Both the position numbers and the translations under genes were made by a program. A stretch of 64,000 bases of DNA from Azoarcus sp. (lineage in GTDB: Bacteria > Pseudomonadota > Gammaproteobacteria > Burkholderiales > Rhodocyclaceae). The first letter of the stretch is position 1. Each line of letters starts with the position of its first letter. Under the pieces are notes generated by a model that saw only the letters and a program-made list of their open reading frames with translations, searched no databases and had not been told where the DNA came from. Positions 57,509 through 64,000 of the stretch are shown piece by piece. The DNA is taken from positions 20,544 through 84,543 of the forward strand of contig JAITVD010000002.1 in NCBI GenBank assembly GCA_031285965.1. Reading direction: 5' to 3'.

Positions 57509-58932
57509 ACAACGCAGCGCCCCGGATGAAGCACGCCGCGCTCTGGCGCGCCTTTCTGGAAGATGCCCGCAGGCTGGTCGGCAACGTCCATCCGTTCCAG
57601 CACTCGGGACGGCTCACCCGCATCAACGGTCTTGTCATGGAAGCCTCCGGGCTGAAGCTGCCGCTTGGCTCCGGCTGTCAAGTCATGGCGCCGGGCGGCG
57701 GCATCGTGGAAGCCGAAGTGGTCGGCTTTAGCGGCGAAAAGCTCTTCATGATGCCTACGGACAACGTCTTCGGCCTCTTTCCCGGCGCGTTGGTGCGCCC
57801 CGTAGAAACCGCCTATCCCCAGCTTGTGCCGGGGCTGCGCATCAGCCCCCGCCGCCGTTCCTCCGACCGCGCCAAGCACCTGCCCGTGGGCGACGCACTG
57901 CTGGGACGGGTCGTCGACGGCGCGGGTCGTCCGCTGGACGCGCTCGGCCCGCTCCAGACCGAAGAGACCCGTTCCCTGCAAGGCCGGCCCATCAACCCGC
58001 TCAACCGCTCCGCCATCAATGAGCCGCTCGACGTAGGCATCCGCGCCATCAATGGGCTGCTCACTATCGGGCGCGGGCAGCGCATGGGATTGTTCGCGGG
58101 TTCCGGCGTGGGCAAATCCGTGCTTATCGGCATGATGGCCCGTTACACCGGCGCAGACCTCATCGTGGTCGGGCTAATCGGCGAGCGGGGGCGCGAGGTC
58201 AAGGAATTCATCGAGCAAAATCTGGGCGGCGACGGGCTGAAACGCTCCGTGGTCGTTGCCGCCCCGGCAGACGCCAGCCCTTTGATGCGGCTACAGGGCG
58301 CGGCTTACGCCACCAGCATTGCCGAATACTTCCGCGACCAAGGCAAGCAGGTTCTGCTGGTCATGGATTCCCTCACCCGCTACGCGATGGCGCAACGCGA
58401 AATCGCGCTGGCCATTGGCGAGCCGCCCGTCACGCGGGGCTATCCGCCCTCGGTGTTCGCCCTGCTGCCCGCGCTCGTCGAGCGGGCAGGCAACGGCACG
58501 GAAGGCGGCGGCTCCATCACCGCCTTCTACACCGTGCTGGCCGAAGGCGACGACCAGCAAGACCCTATCGCCGACTCCGCCCGCGCCATCCTGGATGGGC
58601 ACATCGTCCTCACCCGCTCGCTGGCAGACCAAGGGCATTACCCGGCCATTGACATCGAGCAATCCATCTCTCGCGCCATGCACGGACTCATCGGCGAACA
58701 GGATTTTGACCGCGTGCGCCAGTTCAAGCAGCTTTTTTCCCGCTACCAGCGTTCCCGCGACCTCATTGCCGTGGGCGCTTACCAGCCGGGCGGCGACCCG
58801 CTGCTCGATAATGCCGTTGCCATGTATCCGCGCCTCGAAGCCTACCTCCAGCAGCGCATCGACGAGCACGAGAACTACAAAGGCGCTCGCGCAAAGCTGG
58901 ACGGGCTATTTGCGCCGGGGATGCCGCAGTAG
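57505..58932 (+). CDS. fliI: flagellum-specific ATP synthase FliI
   Basis: The ATPase of flagellar export. It is 475 residues, with Walker [10 protein letters not shown] and Walker [12 protein letters not shown], and the F1-beta-like body ([18 protein letters not shown]). It is normally followed by fliJ, but here an unrelated MBL hydrolase gene begins 32 bases after the stop. Confidence 0.97.
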   Translation: MNNAAPRMKHAALWRAFLEDARRLVGNVHPFQHSGRLTRINGLVMEASGLKLPLGSGCQVMAPGGGIVEAEVVGFSGEKLFMMPTDNVFGLFPGALVRPVETAYPQLVPGLRISPRRRSSDRAKHLPVGDALLGRVVDGAGRPLDALGPLQTEETRSLQGRPINPLNRSAINEPLDVGIRAINGLLTIGRGQRMGLFAGSGVGKSVLIGMMARYTGADLIVVGLIGERGREVKEFIEQNLGGDGLKRSVVVAAPADASPLMRLQGAAYATSIAEYFRDQGKQVLLVMDSLTRYAMAQREIALAIGEPPVTRGYPPSVFALLPALVERAGNGTEGGGSITAFYTVLAEGDDQQDPIADSARAILDGHIVLTRSLADQGHYPAIDIEQSISRAMHGLIGEQDFDRVRQFKQLFSRYQRSRDLIAVGAYQPGGDPLLDNAVAMYPRLEAYLQQRIDEHENYKGARAKLDGLFAPGMPQ

Positions 58933-58964
58933 AATGGCGGCTTTTCAGGCTTGCCCACCGCATC

Positions 58965-59609
58965 ATGATTGGTTTTAGCATCCTCCCCGTTACGGCATTT
59001 CAGCAAAACTGCACCCTGCTGTTGTGCGAAAAAACCCGCAAAGCGGCGGTCATCGACCCCGGCGGGGAAGTTCCCCGCATCCTCGATGCCATCGACAAGC
59101 TCGACATCGAGGTAGAACGCATCCTGCTCACCCACGGGCATATCGACCACGTCGGCGGCGCAACGGAACTGGCAAAAGCCCTTTCCGTGCCGATTGAAGG
59201 GCCACACCGGGAAGACGCTTTTCTGATTGAGGGCGACCACCTGCCCCGGCAATGCGACCGCTTCGGCATCCCCCCTATTTCAGGCTTCACCCCGTCGCGC
59301 TGGTTCGATGACGGCGACCGCGTGACCATTGGCGACGAAACCCTGCAAGTGCTCCACGCGCCGGGGCATACGCCGGGGCATGTCGTCTATTTCCATGCCG
59401 GGGCAAAGCTGGCGCAAGTCGGGGACGTGCTTTTCGCGGGTTCCATTGGGCGCACAGACTTTCCTCGCGGCAGCCACGCCGACCTCATCCGCGCCATCCG
59501 CGAGCGGCTGTTCCCGCTGGGCGACGACGTGAAATTCATCCCCGGTCACGGCCCGATGTCCACCTTCGGCGATGAACGCGCGCGCAATCCTTATGTTGGA
59601 GACCGCTGA
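58965..59609 (+). CDS. MBL-fold hydrolase (glyoxalase II/YcbL-like)
   Basis: A 214-residue metallo-beta-lactamase-fold hydrolase with the metal motif HGHIDH (in LTHGHIDHVGG), the distal His in HAPGHTPGH, Asp in VLFAGSIGRTDF and the C-terminal GHGPMS. Closest in pattern to YcbL-type glyoxalase II enzymes acting on S-lactoylglutathione or similar thioesters. Same strand as fliI, 32 bases downstream. Confidence 0.9.
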   Translation: MIGFSILPVTAFQQNCTLLLCEKTRKAAVIDPGGEVPRILDAIDKLDIEVERILLTHGHIDHVGGATELAKALSVPIEGPHREDAFLIEGDHLPRQCDRFGIPPISGFTPSRWFDDGDRVTIGDETLQVLHAPGHTPGHVVYFHAGAKLAQVGDVLFAGSIGRTDFPRGSHADLIRAIRERLFPLGDDVKFIPGHGPMSTFGDERARNPYVGDR

Positions 59610-59658
59610 ATACGATGCCGTTAGCCGGTCATTTTCTGCTTGAGCACGCCAGCGCCCA

Positions 59659-60009
59659 CTACGCGGCAATGATGCGGAACTCGGTAGCCTTGGCGATGGG
59701 GCGCACGAAATTACGCTCGCGCCTGAGGTCGACGATGCCGTAGTTGGACATGGTTTTGAGCGTGCGCGATAGGTTGCCCGGCTTGCGTCCCGTGGCCTGA
59801 GCCAGCGACGAAATGGATTTTGGCTCGGTTTCGGCAATGATACGCAGCAACGCACGGTTATCGTCGCTCAACACTTCGGCCAGCGACTTCATCGAGGTGA
59901 ACCAAACCTTCGGCTCGCTCGGCTTTGGCTTGTAGTCGCCGCGCGCGATAGCCAGCACGCGCTTACGAATCTGGTCTTGGGGCATGATGCCAATGACGAT
60001 GGCTTTCAT
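59659..60009 (-). CDS. TumA-like antitoxin with winged helix-turn-helix
   Basis: A 116-residue DNA-binding protein with a winged helix (SLAQATGRKPGNLSRTLKTMSNYGIVDLRR), of the HVO_A0114-type family commonly found as the antitoxin of TumE toxins. Its start overlaps the toxin stop (ATGA), in the order toxin then antitoxin. It probably binds the palindrome upstream of the operon. Confidence 0.82.
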   Translation of the reverse strand: MKAIVIGIMPQDQIRKRVLAIARGDYKPKPSEPKVWFTSMKSLAEVLSDDNRALLRIIAETEPKSISSLAQATGRKPGNLSRTLKTMSNYGIVDLRRERNFVRPIAKATEFRIIAA

Positions 60010-60371
60010 GGCTTGCTTACCTCCAGCAGGACGCGGTCAACGTCCGCAAAAAAATCTTCCAACAACTGCTGGGCATCCTTGAACTCGTAAAGCATGCCCT
60101 TATCCGAGGCGTGCCGATGCTTATGGTCGAATGCCAAGACGCGCCCCGCGTACTTGAACTTCTTCGGTGGCTTAACAGCATGCGCGTTGTCGTAGCCTAA
60201 AATTCTGTTGCCATATGGTTCATGCAGTGTCAGCGAGTACCGGATGCCGTGCGGAATCATGTCGGATTCTTCGACGCGCCACGCCTCCAGCTTGATCCAG
60301 TAGCCGTTTCCCTGATCGAGAATCGACCCGTTCAAATCGAGCAAAGTATCAATGGCGGCATCGCGTTCCAT
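60006..60371 (-). CDS. TumE-family toxin (DUF6516)
   Basis: A 121-residue protein resembling the TumE/DUF6516 toxins; visible features are GNGYWIKLEAWRVEES, GIRYSLTLHEPYGNRILGYDNAH and the HHK-like FDHKHRHA stretch. First gene of the pair. The ATG at 60371 is preferred to a TTG two codons upstream. The toxic activity has not been shown by anything here; it is by family. Confidence 0.82.
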   Translation of the reverse strand: MERDAAIDTLLDLNGSILDQGNGYWIKLEAWRVEESDMIPHGIRYSLTLHEPYGNRILGYDNAHAVKPPKKFKYAGRVLAFDHKHRHASDKGMLYEFKDAQQLLEDFFADVDRVLLEVSKP

Positions 60372-60397
60372 ACACAAAGTGTATCATCTGATGATAC
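60371..60397. promoter_or_regulatory. palindromic operator of the tumE-tumA operon
   Basis: Two inverted repeats abut the toxin start: TACAC-AAA-GTGTA (60371-60383) and the perfect palindrome GTATCATCTGATGATAC (60381-60397). A TACACT hexamer on the minus strand could serve as -10. The position and symmetry fit autorepression by the antitoxin or complex. Confidence 0.75.
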
Positions 60398-60541
60398 TGT
60401 TCAGCCTTGGTCAAATAACAGCCTGCGAGTTATGGTGCAAAACAAGTGTTTTTGGAGCTACAAGCCGGAACCGCTGAAATCTCCATCATCGCGCAGCCGC
60501 CCCCTGTGGCGGGGCGATGCCCATTCACAAAACCGCTCGCA

Positions 60542-60664
60542 GAAAAAGGGGCAATTCAGCGAGTGGCCGGGTGCTCGGTGTTCTTGTACGGGTTTGCCAA
60601 GAATGCCTTGAACAACATCGAGGACGATCATCTGCACGACCTCAGAACCCTCGCCGCGACCTAG
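60542..60664 (+). pseudogene. remnant of a RelE/HigB-type toxin
   Basis: The frame encodes AIQRVAGCSVFLYGFAKNALNNIEDDHLHDLRTLAA, shown here as a remnant of about 40 residues, matching the C-terminal half of RelE-like (HigB) toxins, where FLYGFAKN..NI..DEL is typical. The N-terminal half is absent: upstream the frame is unrelated and contains a GC-rich hairpin (CCGCC with GGCGG, about 60498-60513). The intact antitoxin gene follows 65 bases later, so the toxin seems lost while the antitoxin was retained. Confidence 0.75.
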
Positions 60665-60729
60665 CTTGCCGCGTCGGACGGAATCATCACGCAAGCCTTG
60701 GACGATGGAGATTTACAGGAGATTCAACC

Positions 60730-61071
60730 ATGACCACGACGAAAAAGCCGGACAGCCTTTCCCTTTCCCAAGAGATTATGGAAATGGCCAGCGCACAGCG
60801 CCGCCTTGGAATCATGGACGAGGCGACCTATCACAAAATCACGGTTCGCCACCTTGGGCCGGATGCTTTGCCCACGGCTGAACCCATTACGTCGGCAGAA
60901 GTGCGGGCCGTGCGGGAAAAAGCCCACCTGAGCCAAGCGGCGCTGGCTCGCTACCTAAACATGACCGTCAGCTACGTATCACAGCTTGAGCGTGGCGCAG
61001 CGCAGGCCAAAGGGCCGGCCCTTGCCTTACTGAACGTCATCCGGCGTAAGGGCATCGAGGCGCTTTCTTGA
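60730..61071 (+). CDS. HigA/NadS-like XRE-family antitoxin
   Basis: A 113-residue protein with a C-terminal helix-turn-helix (EVRAVREKAHLSQAALARYLNMTVSYVSQLERG) and the ending GPALALLNVIRRKGIEAL, usual for HigA/NadS antitoxins. The ATG at 60730 has CAGGAG upstream. Its toxin partner upstream is truncated, so it is an orphan antitoxin; it may still repress its own promoter or counter related toxins. Confidence 0.87.
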   Translation: MTTTKKPDSLSLSQEIMEMASAQRRLGIMDEATYHKITVRHLGPDALPTAEPITSAEVRAVREKAHLSQAALARYLNMTVSYVSQLERGAAQAKGPALALLNVIRRKGIEALS

Positions 61072-61218
61072 CGGAAATCCGAAAATTCGCAGCCTAGCCG
61101 CAATCCTTAGAACGATGGGCTTACAGCTTGCCGCGCAGCACCTCTCGGCAGAGGTTGCACACGCTTAATCAGCTTAATGGCAGTTGCTCGCAATCGAAAC
61201 CCGCCTGTCAGGATGCGG

Positions 61219-61623
61219 TCATTCTTTTCTGAACGGGTTGCAGATGCGCAACTGCCTGTCAATCAGCAGCCCGTGCTGCATATCTTCCGAGTAGAGCGTA
61301 TCGCACCTGCCCAGCAGCGCGGCGGCAACAATCAGTGCGTCGAAGAAACTCAGCCCATAGCGTTCGGCAACGATCCGTGCCCGCTCATGGGTCTCTATCG
61401 TCAGGGGACAGGGTGGGCACAAAGTACGTACCAGATACAGAAAACGGTTTGTCTCTGTCCATGACATCCCGAATTTCCGGCGGGCGACGTTGGCAATCTC
61501 GTTCAGTACCTGTACGCCGATCAGACATGACGGCAACAGGGCTTCCACGCATTCTGCCTTCCGGGCATCATCCGACAGCAGGTACAGCACAACATTGGTG
61601 TCGGCAAAGGCTTTAACGCCCAT
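61219..61623 (-). CDS. vapC: VapC-like PIN-domain toxin
   Basis: A 134-residue PIN-domain ribonuclease with the acidic residues in FADTNVVLYLL, LNEIANVA, FFDALIVAAAL and the final LYSEDMQHG. The ATG at 61623 overlaps the antitoxin stop. PIN toxins of this type cleave tRNA or rRNA in known cases; the target here is unknown. Confidence 0.93.
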   Translation of the reverse strand: MGVKAFADTNVVLYLLSDDARKAECVEALLPSCLIGVQVLNEIANVARRKFGMSWTETNRFLYLVRTLCPPCPLTIETHERARIVAERYGLSFFDALIVAAALLGRCDTLYSEDMQHGLLIDRQLRICNPFRKE

Positions 61624-61819
61624 TGGCATCCTCTCGATCAAAGCGGTATCCGGCGGGCATCCGCCCGCGAAACTGCCGGAGTTCATTCAGGACGGACGAA
61701 GCACTGGGCCGCCTGACCAGTTCGATGTCCACCTCGTCTCCTTCGCGCAGGTTCATCCGCCTGACTACGGCAGCGGGGATGCGGACTGCCAGCGAGGTGC
61801 CCCATTTTGCAAGACGCAT
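61613..61819 (-). CDS. vapB: AbrB/MazE-type antitoxin of VapC
   Basis: A 68-residue protein with an N-terminal SpoVT/AbrB swapped-hairpin DNA-binding fold (MRLAKWGTSLAVRIPAAVVRRMNLREGDEVDIEL region) and a C-terminal toxin-binding tail. First gene of the vapBC operon, overlapping vapC by 11 bases. CGGAG lies upstream of the ATG. Confidence 0.9.
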   Translation of the reverse strand: MRLAKWGTSLAVRIPAAVVRRMNLREGDEVDIELVRRPSASSVLNELRQFRGRMPAGYRFDREDANGR

Positions 61820-61831
61820 GATTTTCTCCGT

Positions 61832-61859
61832 AATAGATATATATAACCATATATCTATT
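61832..61859. promoter_or_regulatory. inverted-repeat operator of vapBC
   Basis: Perfect 11-bp arms AATAGATATAT and ATATATCTATT around a 6-base centre, ending 12 bases before the vapB start. It overlaps the likely AT-rich core promoter and is a natural site for VapBC autorepression. Confidence 0.85.
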
Positions 61860-62273
61860 CCTTGTCGATCTCAACGTGCCGGATGGCACCGTTGTGTCTT
61901 TTTCGTGGGCAGTTACGGACTGCCCCAGCCCCGGCGGAACCCGCTCCCGCCCAACCTGCGTTTTTCCCCCGCCCCTCGGGCGCGGCAATCTGGAACGGCA
62001 GGCGGATGTTTTGAAATTTTTGAGGAACATCACCTATCTCGCGGCGGCGATTCACAAAAAGCGAAACCGGGCAGAGATTTTTTCTTTTATGGGTTGACCC
62101 CGCGAGTTTGTGGCGCAATCACAACAATAACGCCTTTCACGGCGGGTTTTCGCGTTTAGGGGTTGCGCAAACCCTTGCGGGCTTTGCACAATCGCGGGCA
62201 ACTTCTCGTCTGAGAGGTCCAGCTGGGCTAACCGCCGTCGGCGGAAAAGCCGATTTAATTTGAGGAGAACTAC
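61860..62273. other. long leader region before the porin
   Basis: A 414-base gap between vapB operator and porin. Open frames of 70-90 codons exist on both strands but show no recognisable protein. TTGCGC (62162) and CACAAT (62186), 18 bases apart, are a possible porin promoter, leaving an untranslated leader of about 75 bases; GAGGAGA lies 6 bases before the ATG. No riboswitch-like fold was recognised. Confidence 0.4.
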
Positions 62274-63437
62274 ATGCAAAAGAAACTGATCGCACTGGCT
62301 GTCGCTGGTCTGCTGTCCGCGCCCGCCTTCGCGCAGTCGAATGTCACGCTGTATGGCACGATTGACTATGGCTTTTCGTCCTTGGGCGACAACATGGTCG
62401 AAGATGCCAAAAGCCGCAGCGGCATTGATTCCGGCATCTCCAAGCAGAACCGCATTGGCTTCAAGGGCGTGGAAGATCTGGGCAACGGTCTGAAAGCCGT
62501 GTTCGTGCTGGAAACCGGCCTGAACGGCGACCAAGGCTCCATGTTTAACGACATGAATCGCCAGTCCTACGCCGGCCTCGCCGGGGGCTTCGGCACGGTG
62601 GCGTTTGGCCGTCATTACACCCCGCAGCACCTCTTCACCAGCGCCGTTGACCCGTTTGCCAAGAACGGCTTGGGCAGCGCCGGCAACGTGCTGGTTCAGG
62701 AGCGCCGCCTGAACAACCTGGCTGCCTACATCTCCCCGACGTGGAGCGGCTTCAACTTCATCGCCGCCTATAGCTTTAACGGAACTGCGGCTGCCGGGTT
62801 CGGTGGTGGCAACGAAGCCTTCCAAAACAATGGTGACATCCAGGCTTGGGCCATCGCGCCGTCCTTCACATGGGGCAAGCTGTTCGTCGCGGCAAACTAC
62901 CATCAAGCGTCCGTGAACCTCAATAATGGTCTGGTTTCCAACGGATCGGATGACGTGGATGCCCTCCAAGTCTATGACCTGTATGCGTCGTATGATTTTG
63001 GCATCGTCAAGCTGGGTGCCACCTTCGGTCAGCGCATCACCGATCAAGAGGCTCTCCGGGCTGTGACTGGCAACCCGCTCATTGATGAGGATTCCAAGCT
63101 CACGCAATGGATGATTGGCGCTACCTTCAAGATCACGCCGAACGACTCGATTCTAGCGTCCTATACCCAAGCGACTGAAAACGACTGGAACGACGACGAC
63201 AACAAAGGAAAACTCCGTCAGTTTGCCATTGGTTATGAGCATGCCCTCAGCAAGCGCACCACGCTGTACGCGCAAGCGGCTTGGGCAAAGACCAATGACG
63301 ACTTCGAGGTTGCGAGTGGCTTCCAAGGCGTGCTCGTCACAGACGGTACTTATGGCGGTCCAGCCTCCACCTACTTGGGTGCTGACGGCATGGACTATCG
63401 CCGTGGCTTCGCGGTTGGCTTCCGCCACGACTTCTAA
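62274..63437 (+). CDS. major outer membrane porin (betaproteobacterial trimeric type)
   Basis: A 387-residue general diffusion porin with a cleavable signal peptide (MQKKLIALAVAGLLSAPAFA-Q) and the usual first strand SNVTLYGTIDYG. Family landmarks are QNRIGFKGVEDLGNGLKAVF, TVAFGRHYTP and the C-terminal FAVGFRHDF ending in Phe, the barrel-assembly signal. Its codon usage is visibly more biased than that of its neighbours, as expected for an abundant protein. Confidence 0.96.
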   Translation: MQKKLIALAVAGLLSAPAFAQSNVTLYGTIDYGFSSLGDNMVEDAKSRSGIDSGISKQNRIGFKGVEDLGNGLKAVFVLETGLNGDQGSMFNDMNRQSYAGLAGGFGTVAFGRHYTPQHLFTSAVDPFAKNGLGSAGNVLVQERRLNNLAAYISPTWSGFNFIAAYSFNGTAAAGFGGGNEAFQNNGDIQAWAIAPSFTWGKLFVAANYHQASVNLNNGLVSNGSDDVDALQVYDLYASYDFGIVKLGATFGQRITDQEALRAVTGNPLIDEDSKLTQWMIGATFKITPNDSILASYTQATENDWNDDDNKGKLRQFAIGYEHALSKRTTLYAQAAWAKTNDDFEVASGFQGVLVTDGTYGGPASTYLGADGMDYRRGFAVGFRHDF

Positions 63438-63463
63438 TCGCAGCCTCACCGCGATGTAGTCTT

Positions 63464-63490
63464 AAAAAGGGCGCTTCGGCGTCCTTTTTT
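63464..63490 (+). terminator. rho-independent terminator of the porin
   Basis: Stem GGGCGC with GCGTCC around TTCG, preceded by AAAAA and followed by TTTTTT. Directly after the porin stop. Confidence 0.88.
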
Positions 63491-63575
63491 ATTTTTGCGG
63501 AATTTCCTATGACACACAGTCGGGAAAAAACGCCCTAAGCGTGTGCAAAGGCTTGCGGCATTATGTCCATTAGGC

Positions 63576-63735
63576 ATGACACGACTATTTTGGCTTGGCT
63601 CTGCCAAGAAGGACTTAAAGGCGCTGCCGAACAACGCTCAAGACACGTTCGGCTATGCGTTGCATCTCTAGCCCAAGTTGGCAAAAAGCACGAACAGGCC
63701 AAGCCACCAAAGGACTTCGGTTCGGCGGGCGGCTG
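63576..63735 (+). pseudogene. frameshifted fragment of a DUF891 (Gp49-type HigB) toxin
   Basis: ATG 63576 encodes MTRLFWLGSAKKDLKALP and then DTFGYALHL, the usual start of phage Gp49-like toxins. The frame hits TAG at 63669. Two bases later the homologous frame resumes as AQVGKKHEQAKPPKDFGSAG. So an extra TA splits the gene, and the C-terminal half is absent, replaced by a VgrG-like sequence. No cognate antitoxin is visible. Confidence 0.75.
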
Positions 63736-63885
63736 CTCGCGCAGGAGCTTGAGGGCGAGGAGGCGCTTTCCGCCTGCTACAAATACGAGGTGGCGTACCT
63801 CTCGCCGGATGCTTTTATCCCGTTGGATGATCTGCTCGGGCTGGACGCGCAGATTGGCCTCCTCACAGTAAAGCCGCTTTCGAAG
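63724..63885 (+). pseudogene. N-terminal fragment of a VgrG-type T6SS spike protein
   Basis: The frame encodes GRLLAQELEGEEALSACYKYEVAYLSPDAF and IPLDDLLGLDAQIGLLT, two adjoining pieces that match the N-terminal phage-tail-like part of VgrG. It begins directly where the toxin fragment ends and stops at 63907. Only about 50 residues of a protein that is normally over 600 remain, and no other T6SS gene is nearby. Confidence 0.72.
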
Positions 63886-64000
63886 GGCATGGACGCATTA
63901 CCTATCTGACGGTGGAACAGGTTGCCCGCATGGTCGAATGCGCCAAGGCAGATAACAGCCCCATCATTTATCCTTTCATCGTTATTGCCGTGGAAACGTC
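63879..64000 (+). pseudogene. fragment of a tyrosine recombinase/integrase (continues past window)
   Basis: In a third frame, 63891 onward encodes GRITYLTVEQVARMVEC and NSPIIYPFIVIAVETS, which match the beginning of the phage-integrase catalytic domain just before the first catalytic Arg. The N-terminal arm-binding domain is missing. The gene runs off the window, so it may be complete downstream of this point but lacks its own start. Confidence 0.65.

Noticed and set aside
61855..62118. Overlapping 70-90-codon open frames before the porin
   Set aside because: No ribosome site, no homology pattern and overlap on both strands; treated as non-coding.

Overview
The window looks like chromosome of a flagellated betaproteobacterium, most likely close to Rhodocyclales. 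The reasons are a betaproteobacterial trimeric porin, an ETF-ubiquinone oxidoreductase, the fused malic enzyme MaeB, polar-type flagellar regulators (FleS/FleR-like with sigma-54 promoters) and an EpsB-PrsK-PrsR block of the exosortase/PEP-CTERM (XrtA) type. Genus-level identity cannot be read from the sequence alone. Most of the window is GC-rich and densely coding, with many ATGA overlaps. Two stretches (about 40.45-42.1 kb and 59.65-64.0 kb) are different in texture and rich in broken or accessory genes.

Layout. 1-2.2 kb: 3' part of metG and a putative Na+/H+ antiporter. 2.2-5.8 kb (minus): a two-gene operon coding for a PTS EIIC-EAL fusion and a chitoporin-like porin. 6.1-14.2 kb (minus): pbpG, maeB, ampD and purL. 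14.5-16.5 kb: ETF-QO and a small conserved protein. 16.6-20.3 kb: flgK and flgL behind a sigma-54 promoter, then a small lipoprotein. 20.6-23.8 kb: tRNA-Leu(CAG), rnr and rlmB. 23.9-28.8 kb: epsB, prsK and prsR. 28.9-32.6 kb: gyrA and serC. 32.6-35.9 kb (minus): an AlkC-like protein and a PstI/BsuBI-type restriction-modification pair. 36.0-39.3 kb (minus): flhB and flhA. 39.4-40.4 kb: a DUF192 protein and a macrodomain protein. 40.45-42.1 kb: an AT-rich island with a lipoprotein and a frameshifted DUF6973 gene. 42.0-45.8 kb: nitrilase-family gene, tldD and a CorC/HlyC-type membrane protein. 45.9-48.3 kb: cytochrome c' and a heme-binding chemoreceptor. 48.3-50.5 kb: a MucD-like protease and Dps. 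50.5-58.9 kb: fliE and fleS-fleR on the minus strand, divergent from fliF-fliG-fliH-fliI. 59.0-61.8 kb: an MBL hydrolase, then TumE-TumA, a decayed HigB with intact HigA, and VapBC. 62.3-63.4 kb: a major porin. 63.5-64.0 kb: remnants of a toxin, a VgrG and an integrase.

How parts fit together. The flagellar genes are spread over four blocks (flgKL, flhBA, fliE/fleSR, fliFGHI). FleR is a sigma-54 activator, and two clean -24/-12 promoters (before flgK and fliE) are its natural targets. The EIIC-EAL/chitoporin operon may tie oligosaccharide sensing to c-di-GMP. The heme-c chemoreceptor beside cytochrome c' suggests redox or gas sensing. The EpsB-PrsK-PrsR block points to regulated exopolysaccharide with PEP-CTERM proteins, although the exosortase itself is outside the window.

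The most unusual observations are: the EIIC-EAL fusion with a chitoporin; a 17-bp perfect tandem duplication that frameshifts the DUF6973 gene and whose removal restores one reading frame; a 31-bp imperfect duplication at the start of prsK that creates a leader ORF; an apparent absence of the PstI site from the whole window; and the mosaic of gene fragments at the right edge.
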